From Girardinichthys multiradiatus (Eukaryota > Chordata > Actinopteri > Cyprinodontiformes > Goodeidae), in NCBI RefSeq assembly GCF_021462225.1, contig NC_061802.1, forward strand, positions 7,273,859-7,337,858: DNA of 64,000 bases. The letters are read 5' to 3'. Shown here in pieces: positions 25,568 to 36,379 of the stretch. The notes beneath the pieces are model-generated. The model had not been told where the DNA came from, made no database searches, and saw nothing but the letters and a program-made list of their open reading frames with translations. A program made the translations under genes and the position numbers. The stretch's first letter is position 1. Every line of letters starts with the position of its first letter.

Positions 25568-25960
25568 TTGGTCATTTTATTCAAAATTAACCATCAGCAC
25601 TGGCGCCCAAAGGGGTTGTGTTCTTTTCCCACTCTGCACCTAAGTGGAGATATCTGTGAAACTCCTGAAGTTTGCAGATGGCACCACTGTCATTGGTCTG
25701 ATCCAGGAAAGTCTGCATACAAACAGAAGGTGGATCAGCTGGTCCACTTGTATGGTCCAAACCACCAGGAGCTTAAACCGCTCAGGACAGTGGACATAAT
25801 GGTGGACTTCCAGAGAACAACCCCACACTGCCTCCCCTCACCATCCTCAACAACCCTTTGTCTGCTGTGGATCGCTTCAGGTTCCTTGGGACTACCTATT
25901 CTCAGGACCTAAGATGGTCCTTACACAGAGAGACTGTTTGGAAGAAGGCCCCGAACAGCA
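25568..25960 (+). mobile_element. LINE reverse-transcriptase fragment
   Basis: Pieces of a non-LTR reverse transcriptase. KLLKFADGTTVIGLIQES at about 25660-25713 is a mutated version of the FADDT catalytic block, where the second Asp has become Gly. After a frameshift, VDFQRTTP (25804-25827) and FRFLGTT (25875-25900) follow. The clade is uncertain (Rex1/L2-like pattern). Clearly inactive and short. Confidence 0.6.
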
Positions 25961-25984
25961 TACAAATCAGATTGGCATACCTCG

Positions 25985-26024
25985 CATTAATGCGCATGCG
26001 CGCGCATGTGCATTAGCGCATGAT
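25985..26024. repeat. Alternating purine-pyrimidine GC tract
   Basis: Short CpG-dense run containing ATGCGCATGCGCGCGCATGT, with self-complementary ATGCGCAT words. It could adopt Z-DNA or a cruciform. It lies between the LINE fragment and the Tc1 element. Confidence 0.6.
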
Positions 26025-26160
26025 TCCCCTCGTTACTTCGAGCCGTCAAGTCAGCATACAGACGAGAAAAACGGTAAGCACATGATGTTTATGATTATTG
26101 TTTAATATAATTGTAGGGTTTCGTTGTTTGAATTTTACATACTAGGGTCATGCTAAGATA

Positions 26161-27794
26161 CATTGCCTTGTGAAAGTAGTCGGCCCCCTTGAACTGGTTA
26201 ACCTCTTACCACATTTCAGGCCACATTTTAGGCTTCAAACATAAAGATATAAAATTCTAATTTTTTGTGAAGAATCAACAACAAGTGGGACACAATCGTG
26301 AAGGGGAATGAAATTTATTGGATGTGTCAAACTTTTTTAACAAATAAAAAACTGAAAAATGAGGTGTGCAATATTATTCGGCCCCTTTACTTTCAGTGCA
26401 GCAAACTCACTCCAGAAGTTCAGTGAGGATCTCTGAATGATCCAATGTTGTCCCAAATGACTGATGATGATAAATAGAATCCACCTGTGTGTAATGAAGT
26501 CTCCGTATAAATGTACCTGCTCTGTGATAGTCTCAGGGTTCTGTTCAAAGCGCAGAGAGCACCATGAAGACCAAGGAACACACCAGGCAGGTCCGAGATA
26601 CTGTTGTGGAGAAGTTTAAAGATGGATTTGGATACAAAAAGATTTCCCAAGCTTTAAACATCCCAAGGAGCACTGTGTAAGCAATCATATTGAAATGGAA
26701 GGAGTATCAGACCACTGCAAATCTACCAAGACCCGGCCGCCCCTCTAAACTTTCATCTTGAACAAGGAGAAGACTGATCAGAGATGCAGCCAAGAGGCCC
26801 ATGATCACTCTGGATGAACTGCAGAGATCTACAGCTGAGGTGGGAGAGTCTGTCCAAAGGACAACAATCAGTCGTACACTGCACAAATCTGGCCTTTATG
26901 GAAGAGTGGTAAGAAGAAAGCCATTTCTCAAAAGTATCCATAAAAAGTCTCGTTTAAAGTTTGCCACAAGCCACCTGGGAGACACCAAACATGTGGAAGA
27001 AGGTGCTCTGGTCAGATGAAACCAAAATCAAACTGTTTGGCCACAATGCAAAACGATATGTTTGGCGTAAAAGCAACACAGCTCATCACCCTGAACACAC
27101 CATCCCCACTGTCAAACACGGTGGTGGCAGCATCATGGTTTGGGCCTGCTTTTCGTCAGCAGGGACAGAGAAGATGGTCAAAATTGATGGGAAGATGGAT
27201 GGGGCCAAATACAGGACCATTCTGGAAGAAAACCTGTTGGAGTCTGCAAGAGACCTGAGACTGGGACGGAGATTTATCTTCCAACAAGACAATGATCAAA
27301 AACATAAAGCCAAATCTACAATGGAATGGTTCACAAATAAACATATCCAGGTGTTGGAATGGCCAAGTCAAAGTCCAGACCTGAATCCAATTGAGAATCT
27401 GTGGAAAGAGCTGAAGACTGCTGTTCATGAACGCTCTCCATCCAACCTCACTGAGCTCCAGCTGTTTTGCAAGGAAGAATGGGCAAGAATTTCAGTCTCT
27501 TGATGTGCAAAACTGATAGAGACAAACCCCAAGTGACTTGCAGCTGTAATTGCAGCAAAGGGTGGAGCTACAAAGTATTAACGCAAGGGGGCCGAATAAT
27601 ATTGCACGCCCCACTTTTCAGTTTTTTATTTGTTAAAATAGTTTGACACATTCAATAAATTTAATTCCACTTCACAATTGTGTCCCACTTGTTGATTCTT
27701 AACAAAAAATTAGAATTTTATATCTTTATGTTTGAAACCTGAAATGTGGCAAGAGGTTGACCAGTTCAAGGCCGAGTCCTTTCACAAGGCACTG
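26161..27794 (+). mobile_element. Near-full-length Tc1 element with long inverted repeats
   Basis: 1,634-bp element. The left terminal repeat (26161 to about 26385, CATTGCCTTGTGAAAG...) and the right (about 27584-27794, ending CTTTCACAAGGCACTG) are inverted copies over more than 200 bp with few differences. The left flank is the TA target (26159-26160); the right flank reads TG, probably a mutated TA. It contains a broken transposase gene. Confidence 0.93.
26564..27581 (+). pseudogene. Tc1 transposase, inactivated
   Basis: DD34E transposase relic of about 340 codons. The N-terminal HTH is recognisable (KISQALNIPRSTV). The three catalytic residues survive in WSDETK (about 27012), FQQDND (about 27281) and NPIENLW (about 27388), the last two separated by 34 residues. 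Damage seen: stop TAA right after RSTV (about 26678), stop TGA at about 26758, a one-base frameshift between about 26960 and 27000, and two C-terminal TGA stops at about 27500-27540. Several stops look like CGA to TGA decay. It cannot make active enzyme as it stands. Confidence 0.9.
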
Positions 27795-27798
<4 letters not shown>

Positions 27799-27848
<50 letters not shown>

Positions 27849-27856
27849 AATATATA
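27799..27856. repeat. (TA)n microsatellite
   Basis: TA run interrupted by one C and one A, starting at the right end of the Tc1 element, so the insertion probably went into or next to a TA array. Confidence 0.95.
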
Positions 27857-28075
27857 GTCGTAACATTACGGAAAATAAAGTTGTAAAATTTCGAGAATAA
27901 TGCCATAATATTACAAGATCAAAGAAGTAGCCTACTTTAATGTAAACTCTTAAGAGAAAGAGCGGTCTTCACCCTGAGTTAAAATGCTCGGCGTAGGCTG
28001 CAGTTTGGGTAACACTAAGTGTATGCTGGTCTGATAGGTAACTTTACAAATCAGGATGCCATACAGCTGATAACA

Positions 28076-29330
28076 CTAAGTGTATGCATGTCTGACAGGT
28101 AAATGTATAAATCCGTCCCTGGAGATCCAGCAATCAGCAGGCCGTTCCCAGCAGATCCAACGATCAGCAGGCCGGCGACGTAGGAGCAGGCAATTAGCAG
28201 GCCAGTGATGAAGGTCGGCAATGTCAGAGGCGATGATCTGACGGCTGGTGGTGGGACCAGGAGAACCCACGGTGGAGCTCAGAGGCGCAGTGGAGAGACC
28301 GCTGGGATGACCTTCGGGGAGGCCGTGGAGATATGCGGAGCCACTGAGACACAGCAGGCGGAGAGGGTGCGTCCTTGCACCCCTCAGGGACAGGAACAGG
28401 AAGTGGAGACAGGTCCTCCACAAAATCCTCCAGAACGGGAACCAGGGATGGAGGCAGGTCGTCCTCGGAGCCCTCCAGGACAGGACCAGGAACAGGAGCA
28501 AGGAGTGAAGACAGTCCATCCACGAGCCCCTCATGGACAGGAACAAAGTGTGAGGGCGGCTCGGCTTGGGACCCCTCCGGAACAGGACCAGAAACAGGAT
28601 CGGGGTGTGGAGGCAGTTCATCCATGAACCCCTCCGGAACAGAACCAGAAACAGGATTAGGAGTCGGAAGCAGCGGCGATGGCTGATAAGGAGCTAAACC
28701 ATGAGCAGGAAAGCCGCCTACAGCTTCAGTAGAGAGGCGAGTGGAAGAGGGGGCAGGAGGCCTCCTCATTGAAGCGGCAATTTCTCCCAGGGCCCTTTGT
28801 TGCTCAGCCTCAATGATGTGGTGAATCCAAGGATCAGGAAAAAAATCCCTATTCGCCTCGAGCCAGTCTTGGAGGCTGCCAGCTATCTCCAGCCTCCTCC
28901 ATGTGTAGCTGGGAGAGGTAGAAATGTGGGAAAACAATTTGACCAGAATCTCACTCCTTTTGAATTCCATCACCATTCTTCCCGCTTGGTCCCATTGGCT
29001 GGTTCCTCTTGTCATAAAGTGGGTTTTTGATGGACCAAAATGCAGGGAAGAACTCCTGAAGCTCGAGGTTTTCAGGTAAGATGAGTCTTTATTATCCATG
29101 GCAGGACACAGACAGGGTAGCCAACACACAAGATCGCAAATACACATAACATAAGGAACCAGCGGGGAACAACGGAAACAAACGGGCTTAAATACAAAAC
29201 TGAAGAGCAGGGGGAACCAGTGACAAACGTGACAAGACAATCAGGGGAAAACACAGAACAGGTGTGGGCTTGGGGTGCAGGGAGACAGAAAACAAAAGAC
29301 TAGACCAGGTAATTTAACAAAAACACAAGC
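28076..29330 (-). mobile_element. Teleost dispersed repeat with Pro-rich minisatellite ORF
   Basis: Holds an uninterrupted 338-codon minus-strand ORF at 28224-29240. Its middle has a Trp-rich block (about residues 115-150; WLEANRDFFPDPWIHH). Its last third is a degenerate tandem repeat built on P-V-P-E-G followed by an acidic/Leu segment. The 3' flank (29000-29330) resembles noncoding ends of a common fish repeat. I take it as a mobile or repeated element rather than a host gene, from memory of similar fish sequences; the superfamily is unknown. A short direct duplication (ACACTAAGTGTATGC) occurs at 28012-28026 and 28073-28087 just outside. Confidence 0.45.
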
Positions 29331-32300
29331 CAGTATGACAACACTATGTAACACACTTGCAAGGAAGTCAAATAACTGTGGAAATGTTCAGCTGAAAGGT
29401 AAGATTGTGGGCTAATGTGCACAAAAACAGTGTCAGAAAACCTTGAGGCGGAATTCAGCGATATGCTGCCTTTGGAAATGATGTGAGAAGACATGTTAAC
29501 ATTATACTGTCAAGCAGAGAGTGCTGCAGGTGAGAGTTAAAGAAAGCAAAAACGAGAGTGAGATGGATGAACTGTTTTTGCTTTTCACAGTGTCTAAAGG
29601 ACTTGAGCCAGACTCAGGAAAAGGCATGGCTGCTGGAGGCTGATATGTGTGTGAAGGAAGTGGAGGGAACACAGGGGCAGGAATCACCCTGCTGACCGGA
29701 AAGGGCCTTGTGGAGGTGATGGCGGGGGTGGAGGAGGAGGGTGTCCGCTTCAGTCTGATAGGTTTTTGATGCACACACACACACACACACACACACAGAG
29801 AGAGAGAAACATACATAGTGAGACATGCCACATAGCTCTGCAGGGCAGTTCTTGTTCTCACCAGCTAGTCAGGAGGAGAAACAAAGTAAGTTGGAGCTTG
29901 ATAGCTTGTGGTGCTAAAACATGCATACACATTTATTAACTCAGGAAGTTGGTGTAAGTGGATTTAATTATGAGCAAAAGTGCTGCTGGAAATACAATGG
30001 TGCAATCAACAATCATGCTCTTGTAGGAAATCCACCACTTAATGCAGTAGTGGTTGTCCTTATGAGCTGCAGGGAAGGATCCTTTGCCATTTTGTTTGAT
30101 TTAAAACTGGAAAACTTTACAGTGTATCTAAACCCTAGCTCCTTTTAGTACTTTGTATTCAACCAGTCAAGTTTTATGCATATTAGAGCAGAGCAGATAG
30201 GCTTACTTGCAGTCTTCCCAACAAAATATATTGGTTAGAATGTTGACAAATGTAAAGGTAAAACTATTACTGGACACCACTGGAAGAAAGAAAACAAATA
30301 TTACATTAGCCGTTCACTCTATATGAACGGCTAAGAGGACAGCATTTCCTGTGCTCACAGTGTTCTCTTGGATTCACAGTGTACTCTTTTTTTTTTTTTT
30401 TAACAAATGTCCTTTTTCCTTTTGTAAGGGTTAAAAACCAACCACAGCTACAAACAAAAATATGAAACACTTTCCTTGCTTAGATGTTTTCTAGGATGAA
30501 CATTTTGATTAAGTGATTTGTCTCACTTATTATCACTCCTGAAAAACTGGCAAAAATACTAAGATAAATTCAGCTTTACATGAGTAAAAGGTTTCTCACA
30601 TAAAAAAAGTCTAACCTATCCTTTGAAACCAGTGCACCAATGTGAAGGGTGCACTGGATACATCAGAGAAGAGCATAGATAGTAATTTGATTATGACACA
30701 AGGATTGAGATTTACCACGTTATGAAATCTTTGAAAATACCACAGTTTCATCGTATTAACACAGAAATTCAAAATGTAGAACAAGATCTAATTGCTTCTA
30801 AAACAAAATAGCATAACATTGCTGCTTTTAAAATACTAACTGTAGATATAATAATCTTGACTATGAAACTTAATCATTGTTGTTGAGAGCACAGCCTAGA
30901 GTGTTAACAGTAGTCATTTAGTACAAACAAATAATTTGTTTGTACTGATGCAATTTATTTAAAAAAATCAAGAATAAATTTTTACTACAGTCACAATTAG
31001 TGAAAAAGTCAGTTTCAGCTAAAACAGTTGTTCATTTTTAAAGTAAAGTATAGTAATAGTAGTAGATTTCAATGGTTAAAAGGGGGAAAAACTGTCAATG
31101 CACTACAATGGTGAAATGCTTCTTTGACATTAAAAGTGCTTCATGTTTGATTCCTCCAGAAATTTCAACTGTTTTCAACCTGTTTCTACTATTTTTTTTT
31201 TTATGTATGCACCTTAAAAAGCAGTTTATTTGTAAACTATGTTAACATGACAAAATAAATAATCGAATGATTAGTGTTCATTTGTCAAATTAGACTTAAG
31301 GATATTGATTCAAACTCATACCCTGCAACTATTCTGTGTTAGCAGACTAGACAGCATGCATCCGACGAGAATGTTAAATTTCACTTGAGACTTGACTTGG
31401 ACTTGGAAAACAAAAGACTTGAAAATGTATAAATGTGAAACAGAATAGTGGCAACAATCAGGAAACCCTTAAAAGAAGCAGAATTAATGTTTTCAGTTTC
31501 TTCTTGATTTTTAAGAAAACTTTTCCTCCACTATTGTTAAATAGGATTTAGTAAGTTTAGAAGTAATTACTTTGCAAAATTGATGACTTGATGCAGATTG
31601 CTAGGCGTCCTTAGATAGATAACTTTTTACCAACTGCTGTTGTTTGATCATCCCTTTTTGATTTGACGATTTCATTTGGCATTATATTAATAAAAAGAAT
31701 CCAAATTAATTAAGAATGAAAATCTTAAAAAAAAAGTGTTAAATTACTTTTTTACACATTTACACAAAAACAGTTCTAGGTTAGTAGCTGAACACTGCAC
31801 TAGTACGATGTACTTTCTTTTGGTGACATTAGATTTTGTTGTATATTTTCATATGGCTTCTGTTAATAGAGATTTCATAATTTACAAACCAAGTACCTGT
31901 ACTAAGTACTGTGGGTACCCCCTAATAATACATTTACTATATACACCTGATACCTGCTGAAGGAGTTATGGCTGCATATCATTCATGCAGTAAAAATCAT
32001 AAAAGCATTAGTAGTAAGATACTTTGTCATTAAGTGTCTCAGGGCTCACTCACTTTTCACATTATCAGATTTACAGCTTCAATAACAGCATTAGAAAAGT
32101 GCAGCTGGAGCTTTTTAAAACTGTGTCAACTTCTATACTTATCACTTGAATGTAGATGGCAATTGGATGGTTCTTAATGCAGCTCCTTGTTCCACCTTCA
32201 CAAAGTGTGTTTCTGTAATACTGGGGTATATTTCGGTTTAAGGTTTGATATACATTCACTAAACACTGACATCCAGAAAAACGCTGAATTGAGAACACCT

Positions 32301-32839
32301 AATGATTAACATCTTATTACGATACATCACCTTCTTCACAAAGAAATAAATCTGGAAATCAAACTTGGACTTGTATTGTTTATATCAACAGGGTATCTAT
32401 CCAGTTTCATGTCTTAAATGCAATACGGTATTTAATAGGCAATGATTATTCAACTTAAAGAAAATAAACTCAGATTTCTTCCTCTCTTATCCAACTGTCA
32501 GGGAAAAAACATAGGACTGAAATTATTTTATTTATTTCTTTTTACTCGTCATTATTGCTGCTTTGTGATTAATCTAAAATCAAAACATAGACTACATGGT
32601 AAGGCCAGCAAGAAATGTTATACCATCGCAGACCTAAAGGCCGGAGCTCTTTACTTTAACTAAATGGGACTTAAAAAATCCTCTGTTTTAAACTCTTGAC
32701 ATCAAAATAATACAAAATAAGGTATGAAGGAGAAAGGGATCCCAGGAGTGGATAGAAACTAGCTGATAAACAGGACAATGATACCAAACATAGCAGCAGT
32801 TTTGCGACAAAACAGCAGAAAAACAAAAATAATAAAACA
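29331..32839. other. Intergenic, no gene recognised
   Basis: Contains a (CA)n run with GA tail at 29770-29806 beside a Pro-rich minus-strand ORF (29502-29861, see findings). From 30000 to 32840 the sequence is AT-rich with nothing I can name. Confidence 0.4.
29770..29806. repeat. (CA)n/(GA)n microsatellite
   Basis: About 14 CA units followed by a short GA run. Confidence 0.95.
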
Positions 32840-33320
32840 ATTCAATATGTTTCAGTGTCCCAGTCCAAGTCCAGACTTCAACCTAACTGAAATGCTATGA
32901 TGAGATCTTATGACAGAGGAGTATTACTGTATTACCTTCTCCTAAATGGTCGGGGAGGTACAGTCATACAGGAAACATCTACTTCAACTTATTGCTGTTG
33001 AAAATGGTTCTACAAGCTAAAGAAACCTGGGGTGTACTTAGTATTTTTATCAACAGCTTATTTCTTTTGGCTTTTTCTTCGTGTGAATAAAGTTGGACGT
33101 CTGTTGTGTGTTTTGTAAACTCAAGCTTACATTTAAATAATTGTAAAACCTGGCAAAGACTTTATGACTTTTCATGACAGGTAAAACCCTAGATTTAAAG
33201 CAGAGTGCACTTTCTTTTGCCATGACTATAAATATATGAGACCCTTGATATCGATGGTGTGGAATACAAGAAAAAAATCTGAATAAATATGCAGATGTTT
33301 TATTCACAGATATAGAGATT
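32840..33320 (+). mobile_element. Tc1/mariner C-terminal relic
   Basis: Starts with GTCCCAGTCCAAGTCCAGAC, the P-S-P-S-P-D-F-N block. It follows through ACAGGAAACATCTACTTCAA and GGTGTACTTAGTATTTTTAT, the transposase C-terminus and terminal repeat of a fish Tc1 family. Upstream domains are missing. Confidence 0.6.
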
Positions 33321-34812
33321 TGAAGCAGATGTGTAGCAATCCTGTCTCACATAATCCTGTTTCCTGACAGGGGCCACATGTGGACTCAAGCTTCAAAAAA
33401 TGTGAAAAATGTGATACTATCACCTCGCAAAATTTACACCCAGATTTGTTTCAGCAGGGAAATATTTTTGAAGACCAGAAAACTTACAAAATAACTGGCA
33501 ATCACTCTCTCCAGCAAACCTCCTGGGAGTTTTGGATTGTCTCCTCTGGATGACCAATGGCCAGACACGGGATTGTTTGTCACTTACTTTTTCCTCCTCA
33601 TGTGCAACTGTCCATTGTTATGTACGGCACAGCACGTGTTGTTATTTCCCCCCTCGTTGAAAGACCTTGCAAGGTTTTTCCATCTTCTTCACAAAAAGAG
33701 CCGTGACCTCAGACCCCAGCACTTTTCTTGCAGAACAAAGAGTAAACGATGCAGTGCAGCAGAAATGTGGAAGGAGGAAAACATCCTCTCAACACCATTT
33801 AATACAGACTCTGAGAGTCATTCCAATTAATTAATTATTTATCTTAATCTTGTTTAGGCTTCCACACAGAAAGCAAACAGAGCAGATTATCAGTAAAACA
33901 TTTTACACAACACCATGTTTCATGGACATCTGTTAAACACAACATTTCCACTTGAAATATATCTGTCTTGATTTTCAGCAAGCTGACTACATTTTTAAAC
34001 ATGTTCCTACTGAGCATTTAATTTCTGTTAAACTGATTTTTTATGCACTTACTTTGTTTATTCTAGCCATATTTAGCTGAAGTTACCAACACCATTTCTA
34101 ATAAAACCACTTAACAGAAATGCTGGTTTTCCTAATTTGTTTTTTCTTTTTTTAGAAAGAATTATTAAAAAGTTAAAAAGTCAGTTCTTTCAAAAGAAAG
34201 ATTTTACATACTGATGTATAATGTCATTTTTTTTATCTCTGAAAAAGACTGTGACCTAATCACAGGTGAAAAACTACCGTACATCTACACTGGTTCTACT
34301 TATTTGCAATTGATTCTGCTGCATGTCTGTCATATTAATTTTGTAACAGGTTGACGGCAAAACCCTGTGGTCAATTTTGGTTATTTTTAAAATGTGCTAT
34401 AAAAACATTTAAATGCAAGATTAAACAAGATATATTAATAAAAATGTTATTCCAGCAGAGAAAAAACATTAGTGTTGCCCACTTTGGATGAAATAACTTC
34501 TGTGGAAGCTTTTTTAGCCACCTACCAGTTTTTCACTTTGGTCTGAGGAAAGTTTGCACCACCTTACTTTCAGCTGTGAGATGTTGAAGGTTTTTTTTTT
34601 TTTTTTGCATGTGCAGCCAGTTTCAAGTCAATGAACAACATCTCAATTAGATAAAGATTCAGTGTTTGGCCATGCCAAGAACTCTTCCTTTATTAATACT
34701 TGGGTAGGTCTCAGTGGAATTATTTATATGTTCTGGTCATTATTGACTTGTACAAATAATGCTTTACAATTACATCTACGGACATTATAAACAATGTATA
34801 TTATTGCAAATA
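33321..34812. other. Intergenic, little recognised
   Basis: A segment at about 34450-34720 has the general look of a decayed transposon, but I cannot assign it. The remainder is AT-rich and featureless. Confidence 0.35.
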
Positions 34813-36377
34813 CATTGCTCAAACAAATAAAGGAACACTTAAACAACACAATATAACTCCAAGTAAATCAAACTTCTGTGAAATCAAACTGTCCATTTAG
34901 GAAGCAACACTGATTGACAATCAATTTCACAGCTGTTGTGCAAATGGAATAGACAACAGGGGGAAATCTTTGGCGATTAGCAAGACACTCAATGAAGGAG
35001 TGGTTCTGCAGGTGGGGACCACAGACCACTTCTCAGTACCTATGCTTTCTGGCTGATGTTTTGGTCACTTTTGAATGTTGGTGGTGCTTTCACACTCGTG
35101 GTAGCATGAGACGGACTCTACAACCCACACAAGTGGCTCAGGTAGTGCAGCTCATCCAGGATGGCACATCAATGTGAGCTGTGGCAAGAAGGTTTGCTGT
35201 GTCTGTCAGCGTAGTGTCCAGAGCCTGGAGGCGCTACCAGTACAGGCCAGTACACCAGGAGATGTGGAGGAGGCCGTAGGAGGGCAACAACCCAGCAGCA
35301 GGACCGCTACCTCCGTCTTTGTGCAAGGAGGAACATGAGGAGCAGTGCCAGAGTCCTGCAAAATGACCTCCAGCAGGCCACAAATGTGCATGTGTCTGCA
35401 CAAACGGTTAGAAACCAACTCCATGAGGATGGTATCAGGGCCCGACGTCCACAAATGGGGGTTGTGCTCACATCCCAACACCATGCCGGATGCTTTGCAT
35501 TTGCCAGTGAACACCAGGATTGGCAAATTCACCACTGGCGCCCTGTGCTCTTCACAGATGAAAGCAGGTTCACACTGAGCACATGTGACAGACGTGACAG
35601 AGTCTGGAGACACCGTGGAGATTGATCTGCTGCCTGCAACATCCTTCAGCATGACCGGTTTGGCAGTGGCTCAGTAATGGTGTGGGGTGGTATTTCTTTG
35701 GAGGGCCGCAAGTGCTCGCCAGAGGTAGCCTGACTACCATTAGGTACCAAGATGAGATCCTCAGACCCCTTGTGAGACCATATTCTGGTGCGGTTGGCCC
35801 TGGGTTCCTCCTAATGCAGGACAATCCTAGACCTCATGTGGCTGGAGTGTGTCAGCAGTTCTTGCAAGATGAAGACATTGAAGCTATGGACTGGTCCGCC
35901 CGTTCCCCAGACCTGAATCCGATGGAGCACATCTGGGACATCATGTCTCGCTCCATCCACCAACGTCACGTTGCACCACAGAGTGTCCAGGAGTTGGTGG
36001 ATGCTTTAGTCCAGGTCTGGGAGGAGATCCCTCAGGAGACCATCCACCGTCTCATCAGGAGCATGCCCAGGTGTTGTAGGGAGGTCATACAGACACGTGG
36101 AGGCCACACACAATACTGAGCCTCATTTTGACTTGTTTTAAGGACATTACATCAAAGTTGGATCAGCCTGTAGTGTGTTTTTCCACTTTAATTTTGTGTG
36201 TGACTCCAAATCCAGGCCTCCATTGGTTAATACATTTGATTTCCATTGATGATTTTTGTGTGATTTTGTTGTCAGCACATTCAACTTTGTACAGAACAAA
36301 GTATTCAATGAGAATCTTTCATTCATTCAGATCCAGGATGTGTTATTTGAGTGTTCCCTATATTTTTTTGAGCAGTG
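34813..36377 (+). mobile_element. Near-full-length Tc1 element, short inverted repeats
   Basis: 1,565-bp element flanked by TA on both sides (34811-34812 and 36378-36379), as expected for Tc1 insertion. Ends are short inverted repeats: left CATTGCTCAAACAAATAAAG; right, reversed, CACTGCTCAAAAAAATATAG. The end sequences and transposase are of the Tc1 type I remember as shared between teleosts and lampreys; that link is from memory. Confidence 0.92.
35106..36119 (+). pseudogene. Tc1 transposase, inactivated (second family)
   Basis: Transposase relic of about 340 codons. The N-terminal HTH ([15 protein letters not shown]) is followed by a TGA stop at 35175-35177, then [20 protein letters not shown]. 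The first catalytic Asp is in LFTDESRF (about 35550), the second in LMQDNPRPH (about 35815) and the Glu in NPMEHIWD (about 35920). A further stop follows RHRGD (35623-35625), and frameshifts lie near 35250-35330 and 35700-35730. The catalytic triad is intact but the gene is dead. Confidence 0.9.
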
Positions 36378-36379
36378 TA

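Noticed and set aside
28205..28686. Plus-strand ORFs of 140 and 103 codons rich in Gly/Ser/Glu
   Set aside because: Antisense shadows of the repeat-encoded minus-strand Pro-rich ORF.
35206..35824. Minus-strand ORFs of 148 and 84 codons
   Set aside because: Shadows of the Tc1 transposase relic read on the opposite strand.
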